Origin: Gammaproteobacteria bacterium
GTDB lineage: Bacteria > Pseudomonadota > Gammaproteobacteria > JAJPIJ01
Direction of reading: 5' to 3'
Length of the DNA stretch: 48,539 nucleotides
NCBI GenBank assembly: GCA_021324815.1
Contig: JAJPIJ010000049.1
Coordinates: 1-48,539, forward strand
Shown: piece by piece, positions 1 through 8,525 of the stretch
Layout of the letters: every line of letters begins with the position of its first letter
Numbering within the stretch: the first letter of the stretch is position 1
Notes under the pieces: model-generated
What the model was told of the DNA's origin: nothing
The model's input: only the letters and a program-made list of their open reading frames with translations
Database searches by the model: none
Translations under genes and position numbers: made by a program

Positions 1-85
1 CATGGACGCCCGGCGAGTCCCACGGCGGGGACGAGCAACACACAGGGATGGTGAGAATCCCGCCCCGATGCCATGAGCATTATCA

Positions 86-161
86 TGGCGTCCCCAACGG
101 GATTCGAACCCGTGTTGCGGCCTTGAAAGGGCCGTGTCCTAGGCCTCTAGACGATGGGGAC
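86..161 (-). tRNA. tRNA-Glu (anticodon TTC)
   Basis: Read on the minus strand this is a complete 76-nt cloverleaf. The acceptor arm GTCCCCA pairs with TGGGGAC and is followed by G and an encoded CCA. The anticodon stem CGGCC/GGCCG closes loop CTTTCAA, which gives anticodon TTC. The T loop GTTCGAATC is intact. It lies 73 bases downstream of tRNA-Ala on the same strand and probably shares its transcript. Its cognate synthetase gene gltX is about 3 kb away. Confidence 0.97.
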
Positions 162-234
162 AGCGTGGTCCGTAAAAAACAAAAAGGCCGGGATGAGCCA
201 GCCTGATTGAGTGATGATTAATCATAAGGAAAGT

Positions 235-310
<76 letters not shown>

Positions 311-326
311 TTAAAAAAGGTGGGAA

Positions 327-355
327 AATGTACGGCAGCCCCTCCCCGGTGTCAA
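327..355 (-). promoter_or_regulatory. sigma-70 promoter of the tRNA-Ala/tRNA-Glu unit
   Basis: On the minus strand there is a perfect -35 box TTGACA (350-355), a 17-base spacer and a -10 box TACATT (327-332). The predicted start is about 10 bases before the mature tRNA-Ala. Box quality, spacing and position all agree. Confidence 0.85.
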
Positions 356-448
356 GCCGAAGACGACGCGGCATGAATGAATTTCACAGCAATGGCGCGG
401 CGATATCGCGGCACAGAACCAGGACGAAACCGAATTAGTCCCACCCTC

Positions 449-3088
449 ATGTCCCCCCTGATCCACCGGCTGAAATCCCAGTACCGCTCGGCGCTGCTGC
501 AAGTGGTGCAATTTTCGGTGCGGCGCGCCGGGGCCGTCGTCATCCTCGCGCTGCTGGCGACGGCGGGGCTGGCCTGGTACACGGCGACGCACATCGCGCT
601 CGACACCGACACCACCAAGATGCTGGATCGCAATCTGCCGTTCCGCAAGGCGGGGCGTGAATTCAGCGCCGCCTTCCCGCAACTGGGCGATCAGATCGTG
701 CTGGTGCTGGAGGCGGAACACGCGGGCGAGGCCAGCGACGCCGCCGACGATCTGGCCGCGGCGCTGCGGAAGAGGCCCCGACAATTCCAGCACGTCGAGG
801 AACCGGGATCGGGGGAATATTTCGCCCGTTACGGCCTGCTGTACCTCAGCACCGATGAATTGTGGACGCTGGACGAGAAGCTGGCGGCGGCGGCGCCCTT
901 TCTCGGCACCCTGTCGCGCGATCCCAGCCTGCGGGGCCTGAGCGACGTTCTCGCCAAGGCCTTCGGCGAATACGTCAGCCCCGAGGATCGCAAGACGCTG
1001 ACCGGCATGTTCGACCGGCTGAGCGGCGTCATCGAACGGCGCCTCGACGGCCATCCGCAGCGCATGTCCTGGCGCGATGAGATGTTCAAGCCGGACGCGA
1101 ACAAGCCCGGACCGCGGCGCGCCTTCGTGCTGACCCAGGCGAAGCTCGACTTCACCAGCCTGGAGCCGGCGGCGGACGCGCTCAAGGCGGTGCACCAGAT
1201 CGGCCGCGAAATCGAGGCGACGCATCCCGGCGTGCGCGTGCGGGTCACGGGATCGGTCGCCATGGATACCGAGGAGCTGGCCACCGTGTCACGCGACTCG
1301 AAGCTGACCACGGCGCTGTCGTTCGGACTCGTCTGCGTGCTGCTGGTGCTGGGCCTGCGCTCGCCGGGGCCGGTGCTGGCCGTGCTCATCACCCTCACCT
1401 GCGGCCTCATCTGGACCGCCGCCTTCGCGGCGTTCGCCTTCGGCGCGCTCAATCTCATCTCCGTCAGCTTCGCGGTGCTGTTCATCGGCATGGGCGTCGA
1501 CTTCGGCATCCAGTTCGCCATGCGCTACCTCGAGGAATCGGATCGCGGGCGGGATCGCACCGCCGCGCTGCACGGCGCCGCGCGCGGCATCGGCGGCGCA
1601 CTCACGCTGGCGGCGGTGGCGGCGGCCATCAGCTTCTTCGCCTTCGTGCCGACCAGCTACCGCGGGCTTGCCGAACTCGGCGTCATCGCCGGCTTCAGCA
1701 TGGCGGTGGCGCTCTTCGCCAATCTCACCTTGCTGCCGGCCTTGCTGGGCCTGATGCGCCAGCCGCGCGCCCATCCGGAGCACATCGCCGCCGCGGGCGC
1801 GAACGGCCACAGCCGCCTGTTGCAGCGGCACGCGCGCGCCATCCTGATCGCAACCATGGCCGCGGTCGGCGGCGCTTTCCTGCTGCTGCCGCGCGCCAGC
1901 TTCGATTTCAATCCGATCAATTTGAAGGACGGCACCACGGAATCCGTCGCCACCTTCCGCGACCTGCTGAGCGATCCGGACACCACGCCCTACACCATCG
2001 AAATCCTCGCCCCCAACCTGGACGCCGCGCGTGAACTCGGGGCCAGGCTCGAAAAACTGCCGGTGGTGGACAAGACCGTGAACCTCGCGAGTTACGTGCC
2101 CGAAAACCAGGGCGACAAGCTGCCCATCATCGACAGCATCCGCACATCATTGCAGGGCGTGCTGGTGACGCCCGACACCAACGCGCCGGTGGACGCCGCG
2201 GTGCAGGCGGCAAGCCTGAAGAAATTCGGCGACAAGCTGCTGGAGGAACAGGGCGGGGAAAAGGATCCGGGCATGGCGGCGAGCATGAAGCGGCTGAGCG
2301 CCGCGATCCAGCGCCTTGAAACGCTGCCCGGATGGCCGGCGTCCGTGATACCGGGATTGCAGCGGGATTTGATCGGCGACCTGCCACAGCTGATCGCGCG
2401 GCTGCAAAAGGCGTTGCAGGCCGGCCCCGTCAAGCTCGCCGATCTTCCCGAGGAAATCAAGGAACGCTACGTGGCCGCCGACGGCCGCGCGCGGCTGGAG
2501 GTGTATCCGAAGGAGAACATGAACGACAACGAGGCCCTGCGGCGCTTCGTGCGCGCAGTGCAGGCCGTCGCGCCCGCCGCCACCGACGCGCCCGTCGAGC
2601 TGCTGGAGGGCGGCGACACCGTCATCCGCGCCTGCATCGAGGCGGCCCTGCTCGCGTTTTTCTGCACCGTGCTGCTGGTGGTGGTGGTGCTGCACAGTGT
2701 CCGCGCCACGGTGCTGATGATGACGCCGCTGCTGCTGGCAATGCTGTTCACCGTCGCCGCCTCCGTGCTGCTGCACATCCCGTTCAACTTCGCCAACATC
2801 ATCGCGCTGCCGCTCCTGATCGGCCTCAACAACGCCTACGCCGCCTATCTCGTGCTGCGCTATCGCAGCGAGGGCGGCGTCGCCGACGTGCTCACCAGCA
2901 GCACGCCGCGCGCCGTGCTGTTCAGCGGTTTCACCATCATCGCCTCGTTCGGCACGCTGGCGATCTCGACCCACCCCGGCCTGGCCGGCATGGGCGTGCT
3001 CATCAGCCTGTCGCTGGCGCTGGCGTTGTTCTGCTCGCTGGTCGTGCTGCCGGCGCTGCTCTGCCTCATCGACATCAACAAAAAATAA
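449..3088 (+). CDS. hpnN: MMPL/RND-family transporter, HpnN-like
   Basis: Integral membrane protein of about 880 residues with the duplicated RND/MMPL plan. A membrane segment near residue 30 is followed by a large periplasmic domain, a first block of five to six helices near residues 300-470 (RSPGPVLAVLI through FANLTLLPALLGL), a second periplasmic domain, and a C-terminal helix block ending at LVVLPALLCLID. The N-terminal pattern, a membrane helix then DTDTTKMLDRNLPFRKAG, is typical of the hopanoid-associated RND transporter HpnN, which moves hopanoids to the outer membrane. I chose the ATG at 449 because the 24 residues added by the ATG at 377 look non-native. No shc or other hpn genes are in the window, so the hopanoid role rests on family resemblance alone. 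It is convergent with gltX. Confidence 0.8.
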   Translation: MSPLIHRLKSQYRSALLQVVQFSVRRAGAVVILALLATAGLAWYTATHIALDTDTTKMLDRNLPFRKAGREFSAAFPQLGDQIVLVLEAEHAGEASDAADDLAAALRKRPRQFQHVEEPGSGEYFARYGLLYLSTDELWTLDEKLAAAAPFLGTLSRDPSLRGLSDVLAKAFGEYVSPEDRKTLTGMFDRLSGVIERRLDGHPQRMSWRDEMFKPDANKPGPRRAFVLTQAKLDFTSLEPAADALKAVHQIGREIEATHPGVRVRVTGSVAMDTEELATVSRDSKLTTALSFGLVCVLLVLGLRSPGPVLAVLITLTCGLIWTAAFAAFAFGALNLISVSFAVLFIGMGVDFGIQFAMRYLEESDRGRDRTAALHGAARGIGGALTLAAVAAAISFFAFVPTSYRGLAELGVIAGFSMAVALFANLTLLPALLGLMRQPRAHPEHIAAAGANGHSRLLQRHARAILIATMAAVGGAFLLLPRASFDFNPINLKDGTTESVATFRDLLSDPDTTPYTIEILAPNLDAARELGARLEKLPVVDKTVNLASYVPENQGDKLPIIDSIRTSLQGVLVTPDTNAPVDAAVQAASLKKFGDKLLEEQGGEKDPGMAASMKRLSAAIQRLETLPGWPASVIPGLQRDLIGDLPQLIARLQKALQAGPVKLADLPEEIKERYVAADGRARLEVYPKENMNDNEALRRFVRAVQAVAPAATDAPVELLEGGDTVIRACIEAALLAFFCTVLLVVVVLHSVRATVLMMTPLLLAMLFTVAASVLLHIPFNFANIIALPLLIGLNNAYAAYLVLRYRSEGGVADVLTSSTPRAVLFSGFTIIASFGTLAISTHPGLAGMGVLISLSLALALFCSLVVLPALLCLIDINKK

Positions 3089-3102
3089 CCCCTCTCCCCA
3101 TC

Positions 3103-3124
3103 ACTCTCCCGCAAGGGGGGAGGG
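3103..3124. repeat. C-rich/G-rich imperfect hairpin between hpnN and gltX
   Basis: CTCTCCC, a short loop and a G-rich arm form an imperfect stem-loop in the 44-base gap between two convergent genes. It resembles the common intergenic palindromes of this genome and could serve as a bidirectional transcript end. There is no clear U-tract. Confidence 0.4.
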
Positions 3125-3132
3125 TGACGTGT

Positions 3133-4539
3133 TCAGGTCTTGGCGCCGTCGATGAAGGCCAGCGCGCGATCGAGGCATTTCAAAGTGCGCTCGCGGCCAT
3201 AAAGCTTGAGCGTGACATCGATGGGCGGCGATACCGTGCCGCCGCAGGCGGCGACGCGCAGCGGCTGCGCGACCTTGCCGAGTTTCAAGCCCTGTTCCTC
3301 CGCCACCTGCGAAACCATTGTATGAATTGCCGGCGCCGACCAGTCATGCAGCACGGCGAATCGTCTCCGTAGTTCAGCCAGCAACGACTTTGAGTCCTTG
3401 GTCAGATGCTTCGCCGCGGCGGGATCGTAGTCTTTGAAATCCTCGTAGAAGATGCGCGCCTGATTCGCCATTTCCACCAGCGTCTTCGAGCGCTCGCGCA
3501 GCGGCTCGATGACCTCTTCCAGCGCCGGGCCGCGCGAGGCATCGACGCCGAGCCGGTGCAGGTAATCGCGCAACAGCCCCGCGAGCCTGCCCGCCTCCGC
3601 CTGCTTGATGTAGTGCTGGTTCAGCCACAAGAGCTTTTCGGGGTTGAACGCGGCGGCGGACCTGTTGACGTCGCGGACATCGAACTTTTCGATCATCTCA
3701 TCAACGCTGAACACTTCTTGATCGCCGTGCGACCAGCCCAGTCGCACCAGGTAATTCAGCAGCGCCTCGGGCAGATAACCCTCCTCCTCGTACTGCATGA
3801 CGCTCACCGTGCCGTGCCGCTTGGACAGCTTTTTGCCGTCCGGTCCCAGGATCATCGGCACATGCGCGTACACCGGCTGGGTCGCGCCCAGCGCCTGCAT
3901 GATGTTGATCTGGCGCGGCGTGTTGTTCAGGTGATCGTCGCCGCGGATGACGTGCGTGACGCGCATGTCCACGTCGTCCACCACCACCGTGAAATTGTAG
4001 GTCGGCGAGCCGTCGGCGCGGACGATGATCAGATCATCGAGCTCGCGGTTGTCGAACACCACGCGGCCGTGGATTTGATCCTCCACCACCACCTCGCCGT
4101 CGAGCGGATTCTTGAAGCGGATGACCGGCGTGACGCCCGGCGGCGGCGGATCGCGGCGGTCGCGGCAGCGGCCGTTGTAGCGCGGCTTCTCCCTGCGCGC
4201 CATCTGCTCCGCGCGCATGGCCTCCAGCTCCTCCCTGCTGCAATAGCAGCGGTAGGCCTTGCCCGCCGTCAGCAGTTGTCTGGCGACCTCGTGGTAGCGC
4301 TCGAAGTGCCGGGTCTGGTAGTACGGCCCCTCGTCGTACTTGAGCCCCAGCCATTCCATGCTCTGCAAGATGGCCTGCACCGCCTGCGGGGTGGAGCGCT
4401 CAAGGTCCGTGTCCTCGATGCGCAGGATGAACGTGCCCTTGTGCTTGCGCGCGTACAGCCAGGAGAACAGCGCCGTGCGGGCGCCGCCGACGTGCAGATA
4501 GCCGGTGGGACTGGGGGCGAAACGGGTGCGGACGGACAT
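3133..4539 (-). CDS. gltX: glutamyl-tRNA synthetase
   Basis: Class I aminoacyl-tRNA synthetase that charges tRNA-Glu in the cytoplasm; 468 residues, the usual bacterial length. The HIGH-type signature is FAPSPTGYLHVGGAR at the N-terminus. The KMSKS-type loop is KLSKRHG near residue 237. Catalytic-domain markers include YNFTVVVDD and IRGDDHLNNTPRQ. A CYC pair near residue 98 and a further Cys about 25 residues later recall the zinc site of E. coli GluRS, but the last ligand (His) is Arg here. I chose MSVRTRF as the start because homologues begin at that point; an in-frame ATG exists nine bases upstream. It sits beside tRNA genes, a frequent arrangement in Gammaproteobacteria. Confidence 0.97.
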   Translation of the reverse strand: MSVRTRFAPSPTGYLHVGGARTALFSWLYARKHKGTFILRIEDTDLERSTPQAVQAILQSMEWLGLKYDEGPYYQTRHFERYHEVARQLLTAGKAYRCYCSREELEAMRAEQMARREKPRYNGRCRDRRDPPPPGVTPVIRFKNPLDGEVVVEDQIHGRVVFDNRELDDLIIVRADGSPTYNFTVVVDDVDMRVTHVIRGDDHLNNTPRQINIMQALGATQPVYAHVPMILGPDGKKLSKRHGTVSVMQYEEEGYLPEALLNYLVRLGWSHGDQEVFSVDEMIEKFDVRDVNRSAAAFNPEKLLWLNQHYIKQAEAGRLAGLLRDYLHRLGVDASRGPALEEVIEPLRERSKTLVEMANQARIFYEDFKDYDPAAAKHLTKDSKSLLAELRRRFAVLHDWSAPAIHTMVSQVAEEQGLKLGKVAQPLRVAACGGTVSPPIDVTLKLYGRERTLKCLDRALAFIDGAKT

Positions 4540-4568
4540 GAGATTCAATGTGATCGCGGAGCCGGCGT

Positions 4569-4574
4569 AGTATA
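4569..4574 (-). promoter_or_regulatory. possible -10 box for gltX
   Basis: TATACT on the minus strand lies 30 bases upstream of the gltX start codon. No convincing -35 box stands 16-18 bases upstream, so this is a position-based suggestion only. Confidence 0.35.
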
Positions 4575-4594
4575 CAAGAAGAAAGCGCCGGCGA

Positions 4595-4623
4595 TTGACC
4601 GCCGCGGACGCTGAACGTAAACT
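4595..4623 (+). promoter_or_regulatory. sigma-70 promoter of tRNA-Val
   Basis: TTGACC (4595-4600), a 17-base spacer and TAAACT (4618-4623) end 16 bases before the mature tRNA. Spacing is optimal and both boxes are one or two bases from consensus. Confidence 0.75.
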
Positions 4624-4639
4624 CTGCCTCCCTTAAAGT

Positions 4640-4714
4640 GCGCGGTTAGCTCAGCGGGAGAGCACTCCCTTCACACGGGAGGGGTCGCAGGTTCAATCCC
4701 TGCACCGCGCACCA
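4640..4714 (+). tRNA. tRNA-Val (anticodon CAC)
   Basis: A 75-nt plus-strand cloverleaf. The acceptor arm GCGCGGT pairs with ACCGCGC, followed by A and an encoded CCA. The anticodon stem CTCCC/GGGAG closes loop TTCACAC, so the anticodon is CAC, reading GTG. The T loop GTTCAATCC is intact. It is divergent from gltX, with the promoters of both packed into about 100 bases. Confidence 0.96.
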
Positions 4715-4751
4715 TCCCCTCGTCGGGCCGGCGATTGGACAATTCGCATTG

Positions 4752-5132
4752 TCACTGGAAGAGACGATTCTTCTCCACGAACCATACGAACGCCACGGCC
4801 AGCACGAAGAACACCACCAGCCCGAGCCCGATCGCGCGTGTCGGCCCGAGCTTGGGAGCGGCATACGCGATGACCATCATGTACGGAACCCAGGAAGCCA
4901 GCGTGCCGAACAGGACGAACTTCGAATGCTGGCTGACGGCGATCGCGCCTTTTGAGATGCCGATGAAGAAATAGGACACCAGCGTGAATACCGGCACCAA
5001 CGCCGCCACACCCGACCATGTCCTGAGGCCGCTTTCCTCCAGGCCGACGATGAGCGCCGTGACGGTTCCGCCGACGAAAAAGCTCAACAGGAATCCTGAA
5101 AGCGTCATGGACGTTCGCTCCGACATTCTCAT
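4752..5132 (-). CDS. GlpM-like small membrane protein
   Basis: Protein of 126 residues with about four membrane segments (near residues 10-30, 40-62, 72-92 and 100-120). The central pattern, ALVPVFTLVSYFFIG, a short loop holding SKGAIA, then a helix with SWVPYMMVIAY, resembles GlpM-family proteins, small inner-membrane proteins of poorly defined function. The start at 5132 and a second ATG two codons later are both possible; I kept the first. It follows the 187-residue membrane protein by 83 bases on the same strand and may share its transcript. The family call is by resemblance; no catalytic motif is expected. Confidence 0.6.
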   Translation of the reverse strand: MRMSERTSMTLSGFLLSFFVGGTVTALIVGLEESGLRTWSGVAALVPVFTLVSYFFIGISKGAIAVSQHSKFVLFGTLASWVPYMMVIAYAAPKLGPTRAIGLGLVVFFVLAVAFVWFVEKNRLFQ

Positions 5133-5215
5133 TTCATTAATCGCACGGAACCTGCCACGGACCTTCCCCTGCCGCACTTCAACCCGCGGACATATTGCGC
5201 GCCGGCCGCATTTGG

Positions 5216-5779
5216 CTAGACGGAGGTGTAGGAAGCGCCATAATTGCCAAACGACAGATAGGCGTTGTACGCGCCCCACGCGAATCCCAGATACGCGGCA
5301 ATCACCAACATCATCGTGAGGACATTGAACACGTAACCCATAAACCGCAGCCGGCTTGCAAAAAGGGTCCGGGACAAATACGTGGTGCCGGTGGCGAGGC
5401 CGCCCCAAAGCACGCCCGCGGAGAAGGCGAGCAGCGAGTTCAGAATGTGCGCGGGAGGCTCGGTATCCGCCCAGATGTTGCCGAGGAATATCATGAGGGC
5501 GACGGCCGCGCCGCCGTTGATGAGAATGACCGTCCTTAATGCAGTCTGGCCGGCCTGAATGACGGATCGGAATGTCTCGCGTTCCGCCGCCCGCGCGATC
5601 TTGTCCCATTCGAAATTTGATTCCTGCTGCAGCCGCCGCGGTTCCCCGGAATTCCCGACGCCCCTCTCCAAAGCGTCCAGATAGCTGTTCAGCGCGGGGA
5701 TGTGAACGAAATGCCGGCCCTTCCTCGCGATCTCGTTTAAAGCATCACGCAGATTCTTGATGATGTCGGTGGCTTCCAT
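5216..5779 (-). CDS. hypothetical membrane protein (187 aa)
   Basis: Not recognised. Residues 1-75 are soluble, helical and charged. Four hydrophobic segments follow, near residues 82-100 (TVILINGGAAVALMIFLG), 112-135, 145-165 and 165-180. The C-terminus is rich in Gly, Tyr and Ser. It could be an inner-membrane protein with an N-terminal cytoplasmic helical region. It lies between the CPBP protease gene and the GlpM-like gene, all on the minus strand. Codon use looks like that of its neighbours, so it is probably a real gene. Confidence 0.65.
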   Translation of the reverse strand: MEATDIIKNLRDALNEIARKGRHFVHIPALNSYLDALERGVGNSGEPRRLQQESNFEWDKIARAAERETFRSVIQAGQTALRTVILINGGAAVALMIFLGNIWADTEPPAHILNSLLAFSAGVLWGGLATGTTYLSRTLFASRLRFMGYVFNVLTMMLVIAAYLGFAWGAYNAYLSFGNYGASYTSV

Positions 5780-5878
5780 GTGCGTGGCTCATTGCCTGTC
5801 AAGTGATGATCGGTGAGTGCCCGGGGTTCATGTTGCGTGGGCACGGGTTCGATCGTTCCGCTTCTCGACGGCATTGTA

Positions 5879-6613
5879 CTAGCTCAAAGTCGCGGCCTCC
5901 ACGACGCCCGCGAAGTTTGCCATCGCGTGCATCGCGATGGGCGCCAGAAGCGAACGCGTGCGCAGCCTCGCCGATCCCAGCAGCAGGCCGAAGCAAAATA
6001 TCGTCGCGATGCCATAGGCGTCATACTGCGCGTGAATCACGGCCCAAAGCCCGGACGTCAGGGCTATCGCGCCCCTGGGGCCCATGAAGCTCGATGCGAA
6101 GCCCCTGAACAGGAAGCCCCGGAAAAATGATTCCTCGAAAAGCGGAGCGGCGACGACGAAAGCCGCCCAAATCATCCAAACCGGCCGGGCCGAGGCATAC
6201 ACCCGCATGATGTAGTCCGGAACGATGGGGCGGCCAAGGAACAGGGTCAGCAGGTCGGAGGCCAGAAGAAACAGCACGAGAATGCCGACCCAGGGAAGGA
6301 AGATCCGCGCGGGAACGGCTTTTAAAGCCAGATAATCCGCGAGGATTGAACCGCGCTTGAGTTTGATGACGCCGGCGATAAGCCCGCAGCCGGCAAGCGT
6401 GGTAATAAACGTCGCCACTGAAAGAGCGGTTCCATCCTCAAGAGAAGACGTGAAAAGAAGCTGGATCTGCTGCGGCGTGAGGCCGTGCTTTCCCCCGAGC
6501 GCGAAAAATAAAATGGTGCCCACCTGAAGCAGAAAATAGACGATTGCGATGACGAGCCCCCACAAGATAGTGCCCGCAAGCTTCCAATGCCCTGGAGTCC
6601 TGCCTTCGCTCAT
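5879..6613 (-). CDS. CPBP-family intramembrane glutamic protease (CAAX-protease-like)
   Basis: Polytopic protein of about 244 residues. The key motif is FEESFFRGFLFRG, the EExxxR pattern of the Rce1/CPBP (Abi) family, in which paired glutamates act as catalytic residues within the membrane. A second family marker is the helix with SGLWAVIHAQYD, carrying the conserved His, and a third is IAMHAMANF. I chose the ATG at 6613: its ATG overlaps the TGA of the upstream gene as ATGA, and GGAAGG stands eight bases before it. Bacterial members process peptides or take part in bacteriocin immunity; the substrate here is unknown. It is coupled to the 155-residue membrane protein upstream. Confidence 0.85.
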   Translation of the reverse strand: MSEGRTPGHWKLAGTILWGLVIAIVYFLLQVGTILFFALGGKHGLTPQQIQLLFTSSLEDGTALSVATFITTLAGCGLIAGVIKLKRGSILADYLALKAVPARIFLPWVGILVLFLLASDLLTLFLGRPIVPDYIMRVYASARPVWMIWAAFVVAAPLFEESFFRGFLFRGFASSFMGPRGAIALTSGLWAVIHAQYDAYGIATIFCFGLLLGSARLRTRSLLAPIAMHAMANFAGVVEAATLS

Positions 6614-7077
6614 GGCCATGGCCTTCCGATCTTCAACAATGCGCTCAGAAAACCGATGAGAACGAACGTCACGCCGCACACCACGCCCACTTTCCCCGCA
6701 TTGATGTAGTACGCCGCTATCCAGAGATTCGCGGGAATCAACGGCATGCCGTCGGTCAGGTGATGGGCCAGTGAAATGCCCGTACAGCCTGAGAGGAATC
6801 CCAAGCCAGCCGCCAATATCGTCTGGAGAACGGGCGGCTCCACCATCAATCTCGCGACTGAAAGCAGGCCGCCGAAAACGAGGCCGGCAATCAAGGCGCT
6901 GGGACCCAGGATGATATAGGTCAGGCCGAAGATGTCGGGGATGAATCTGATGGGCAATGAATGACGGTTAAGGTAGAGGAAGAAGTAAATATAGCCGAGC
7001 GCCGGCCCGGTCAAAAGAAACCACAACGCCGCGGCGATGGCGGCGCGGATCGCGCTCAGGGTGGAATCCGGATTCAT
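6610..7077 (-). CDS. hypothetical membrane protein (155 aa)
   Basis: Unrecognised protein with four predicted membrane helices (near residues 10-35, 52-75, 84-105 and 125-148). The start ATG has MNPDSTLSAIRAA as a short cytoplasmic lead. Its stop overlaps the CPBP protease start by ATGA, so the two are translated together and the protein may be a partner or substrate of the protease. No enzyme motif is visible. Confidence 0.65.
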   Translation of the reverse strand: MNPDSTLSAIRAAIAAALWFLLTGPALGYIYFFLYLNRHSLPIRFIPDIFGLTYIILGPSALIAGLVFGGLLSVARLMVEPPVLQTILAAGLGFLSGCTGISLAHHLTDGMPLIPANLWIAAYYINAGKVGVVCGVTFVLIGFLSALLKIGRPWP

Positions 7078-7164
7078 TACGACCGCACATACTCTGCCGG
7101 CATGTGCCGGAAATCAACGCCGCGGCACGAAACCCATCGCAAAACGCGGCCGGAAGATGAAAGC

Positions 7165-7243
7165 CGTTCGTGTCGAGCCTTCGGCAGGCCTGTCCTGAGC
7201 GCAGTCGAAGGGCTCAGACCGGGCTCGTCGAGGGGCACGAACG
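7165..7243. repeat. 79-bp interspersed palindromic repeat
   Basis: Terminal arms CGTTCGTG (7165-7172) and CACGAACG (7236-7243) enclose further nested inverted segments built on CCTTCG, CAGG, CTGAG and CGAAGG. Related cores occur at 12293-12360 and 16366-16395. It is a REP/MITE-like element without coding capacity, located upstream of the CPBP pair and downstream of the DUF899 gene. Confidence 0.7.
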
Positions 7244-7248
7244 ATTGG

Positions 7249-7992
7249 TCAGCCGTCCGGCGAATTCTTGTACTTGTCGTGGTGCTTCACCCAGCTCTGC
7301 GGGTTTTCCGGATCTTCATCACGCCCCTTGGGAACCAGATCGAGGAATTGATAGGTGGTGTTCACCATGTCGATCCCCCGCGCGTAGCAGGAGTAGGTGT
7401 GGAAAATATCGCCCCTGTCGTCCTTGTAGAACACGCTGATCCCTTCGCGGTCCGTCATTCTTGACTTGACCTCGGCATAATTGTAGTTCGCCACTCCCCT
7501 CCAGATTTGATCGGGAGTGAATGATGTGCCGTAGTCATGGTTGAAATAATTCTGACTGCAGGAGACCCACTTGAAACGCCAGCCCATCCTTTTCTTGAAC
7601 TCTTCAATCTTTGCCCGTGGCGCGCGGGAAATGACGACGAAACTCACGTCGCGCTGGTTCAGGTGCGCAATCATCCCGTCATAGTGATCGGCCCAGAACG
7701 AGCAATGCGCGCAACCCTGCAGCCACTCGGGGGCGAACATGAAGTGATACACGATGAGCTGGCTCCTGCCGTTGAAGAGATCGGCGAGGGTTTCCCTGCC
7801 CCTCGGCCCGTCAAACACGTATTGCTTTTCCACCTTTTCCCACGGCAGATTGCGACGCTGCTGGGCCAGCTTCTCGCGCGCATGGGTGAACTTCTTCTCC
7901 TTGACCAACAGCGCCTTGCGGGCGGCGAGCCAGTCCTCATGCGACACAACCTTGTGCTCCTTCACGCCGGTACGCGTGCTCAGCTTGGCCAT
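7249..7992 (-). CDS. DUF899 family (thioredoxin-fold-like) protein
   Basis: Protein of 247 residues matching the DUF899 pattern from end to end. Landmarks are HEDWLAARKALLVKEK near residue 18, FDGPRGRETLADLF, the motif QLIVYHFMFAPEW, then GCAHCSFWADHYDG near residue 94, FVVISRAP, and a C-terminal block with GISVFYKD and IFHTYSCYARG. The family has a thioredoxin-like fold; the two cysteines in GCAHC sit where a redox motif would, but no activity has been established to my knowledge. The start is well supported: AGGAG lies about seven bases before the ATG. It is a monocistronic gene with 173 bases upstream in which I see no other feature. Confidence 0.9.
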   Translation of the reverse strand: MAKLSTRTGVKEHKVVSHEDWLAARKALLVKEKKFTHAREKLAQQRRNLPWEKVEKQYVFDGPRGRETLADLFNGRSQLIVYHFMFAPEWLQGCAHCSFWADHYDGMIAHLNQRDVSFVVISRAPRAKIEEFKKRMGWRFKWVSCSQNYFNHDYGTSFTPDQIWRGVANYNYAEVKSRMTDREGISVFYKDDRGDIFHTYSCYARGIDMVNTTYQFLDLVPKGRDEDPENPQSWVKHHDKYKNSPDG

Positions 7993-8165
7993 AATGTTCT
8001 CCTGCGCTGCATGAATAACGTACCAGATTTGCTCACGAGCAGTTAACTTCGACTGCAGAATGATCGCGTGATGATTTACCAGAGGGCAAACTTTGATCAG
8101 ACATTCGCCGCCTCCAATGACTCAGCCTGGCTGTCAGGCACCGTGGCCAACACGAATTCCAAAGC

Positions 8166-8525
8166 TTATTGAGTGATGGACCAGCCGGAATCCAGTTTGA
8201 CGAGGTGCATTTTGTTCATGCTTTTTGTTTCCCCGACCACCGGCACTTTGCGCGTGACTTCCACGTCGCAGGTGTAGCCGCCGCCGTCCTTGGTGCAGCC
8301 GATTTTTTTTACGGTGACGATTTCGACCTTGCCCGACTCGCCGAAGATCGATGAGGTGACTTTGTTGGTGCCGGAGAGCGAGGATTCAAGCGCCGCCTTG
8401 ATGTCGTCTTCGCTGGGCGGGAGGGAGCAGGCGGTGAGCATGGAAACGAGCCCCAGAACTGACCAACGAAGAATTATTTCGACTAGATTCCGGCATTCGC
8501 CGGAATGACGGGATAAGGTGAGCAT
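8166..8525 (-). CDS. small lipoprotein with repeat-derived N-terminus
   Basis: Protein of 119 residues with a type II signal peptide. Positively charged residues precede a hydrophobic stretch (WSVLGLVSM) and a lipobox LTAC, giving a lipidated Cys near residue 33. The mature part is soluble and carries two Cys (IGCTKDGGGYTCDVEV) that may form a disulfide. The ATG overlaps the TGA of the kinase gene upstream as TGATG, so translation is coupled and a kinase-linked role is possible. Codons 6-13 lie in a copy of a genome-wide palindrome, so the first 20 residues are unusual for a signal peptide. Function unknown. Confidence 0.7.
   Translation of the reverse strand: MLTLSRHSGECRNLVEIILRWSVLGLVSMLTACSLPPSEDDIKAALESSLSGTNKVTSSIFGESGKVEIVTVKKIGCTKDGGGYTCDVEVTRKVPVVGETKSMNKMHLVKLDSGWSITQ
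8487..8506. repeat. short palindromic repeat inside the lipoprotein gene
   Basis: ATTCCGGC, loop ATTC, then GCCGGAAT form a perfect 8-bp stem. This is a well-known dispersed palindrome of many proteobacterial genomes, here lying in the 5' coding part of the lipoprotein gene. Confidence 0.75.

Noticed and set aside
311-1225. Long minus-strand open frame opposite hpnN
   Set aside because: Its product is Arg/Gly/Gln-rich without any domain and lies opposite a clear transporter gene; a GC-rich shadow frame. The same applies to the many other long frames opposite gltX, pgi and nuo genes.
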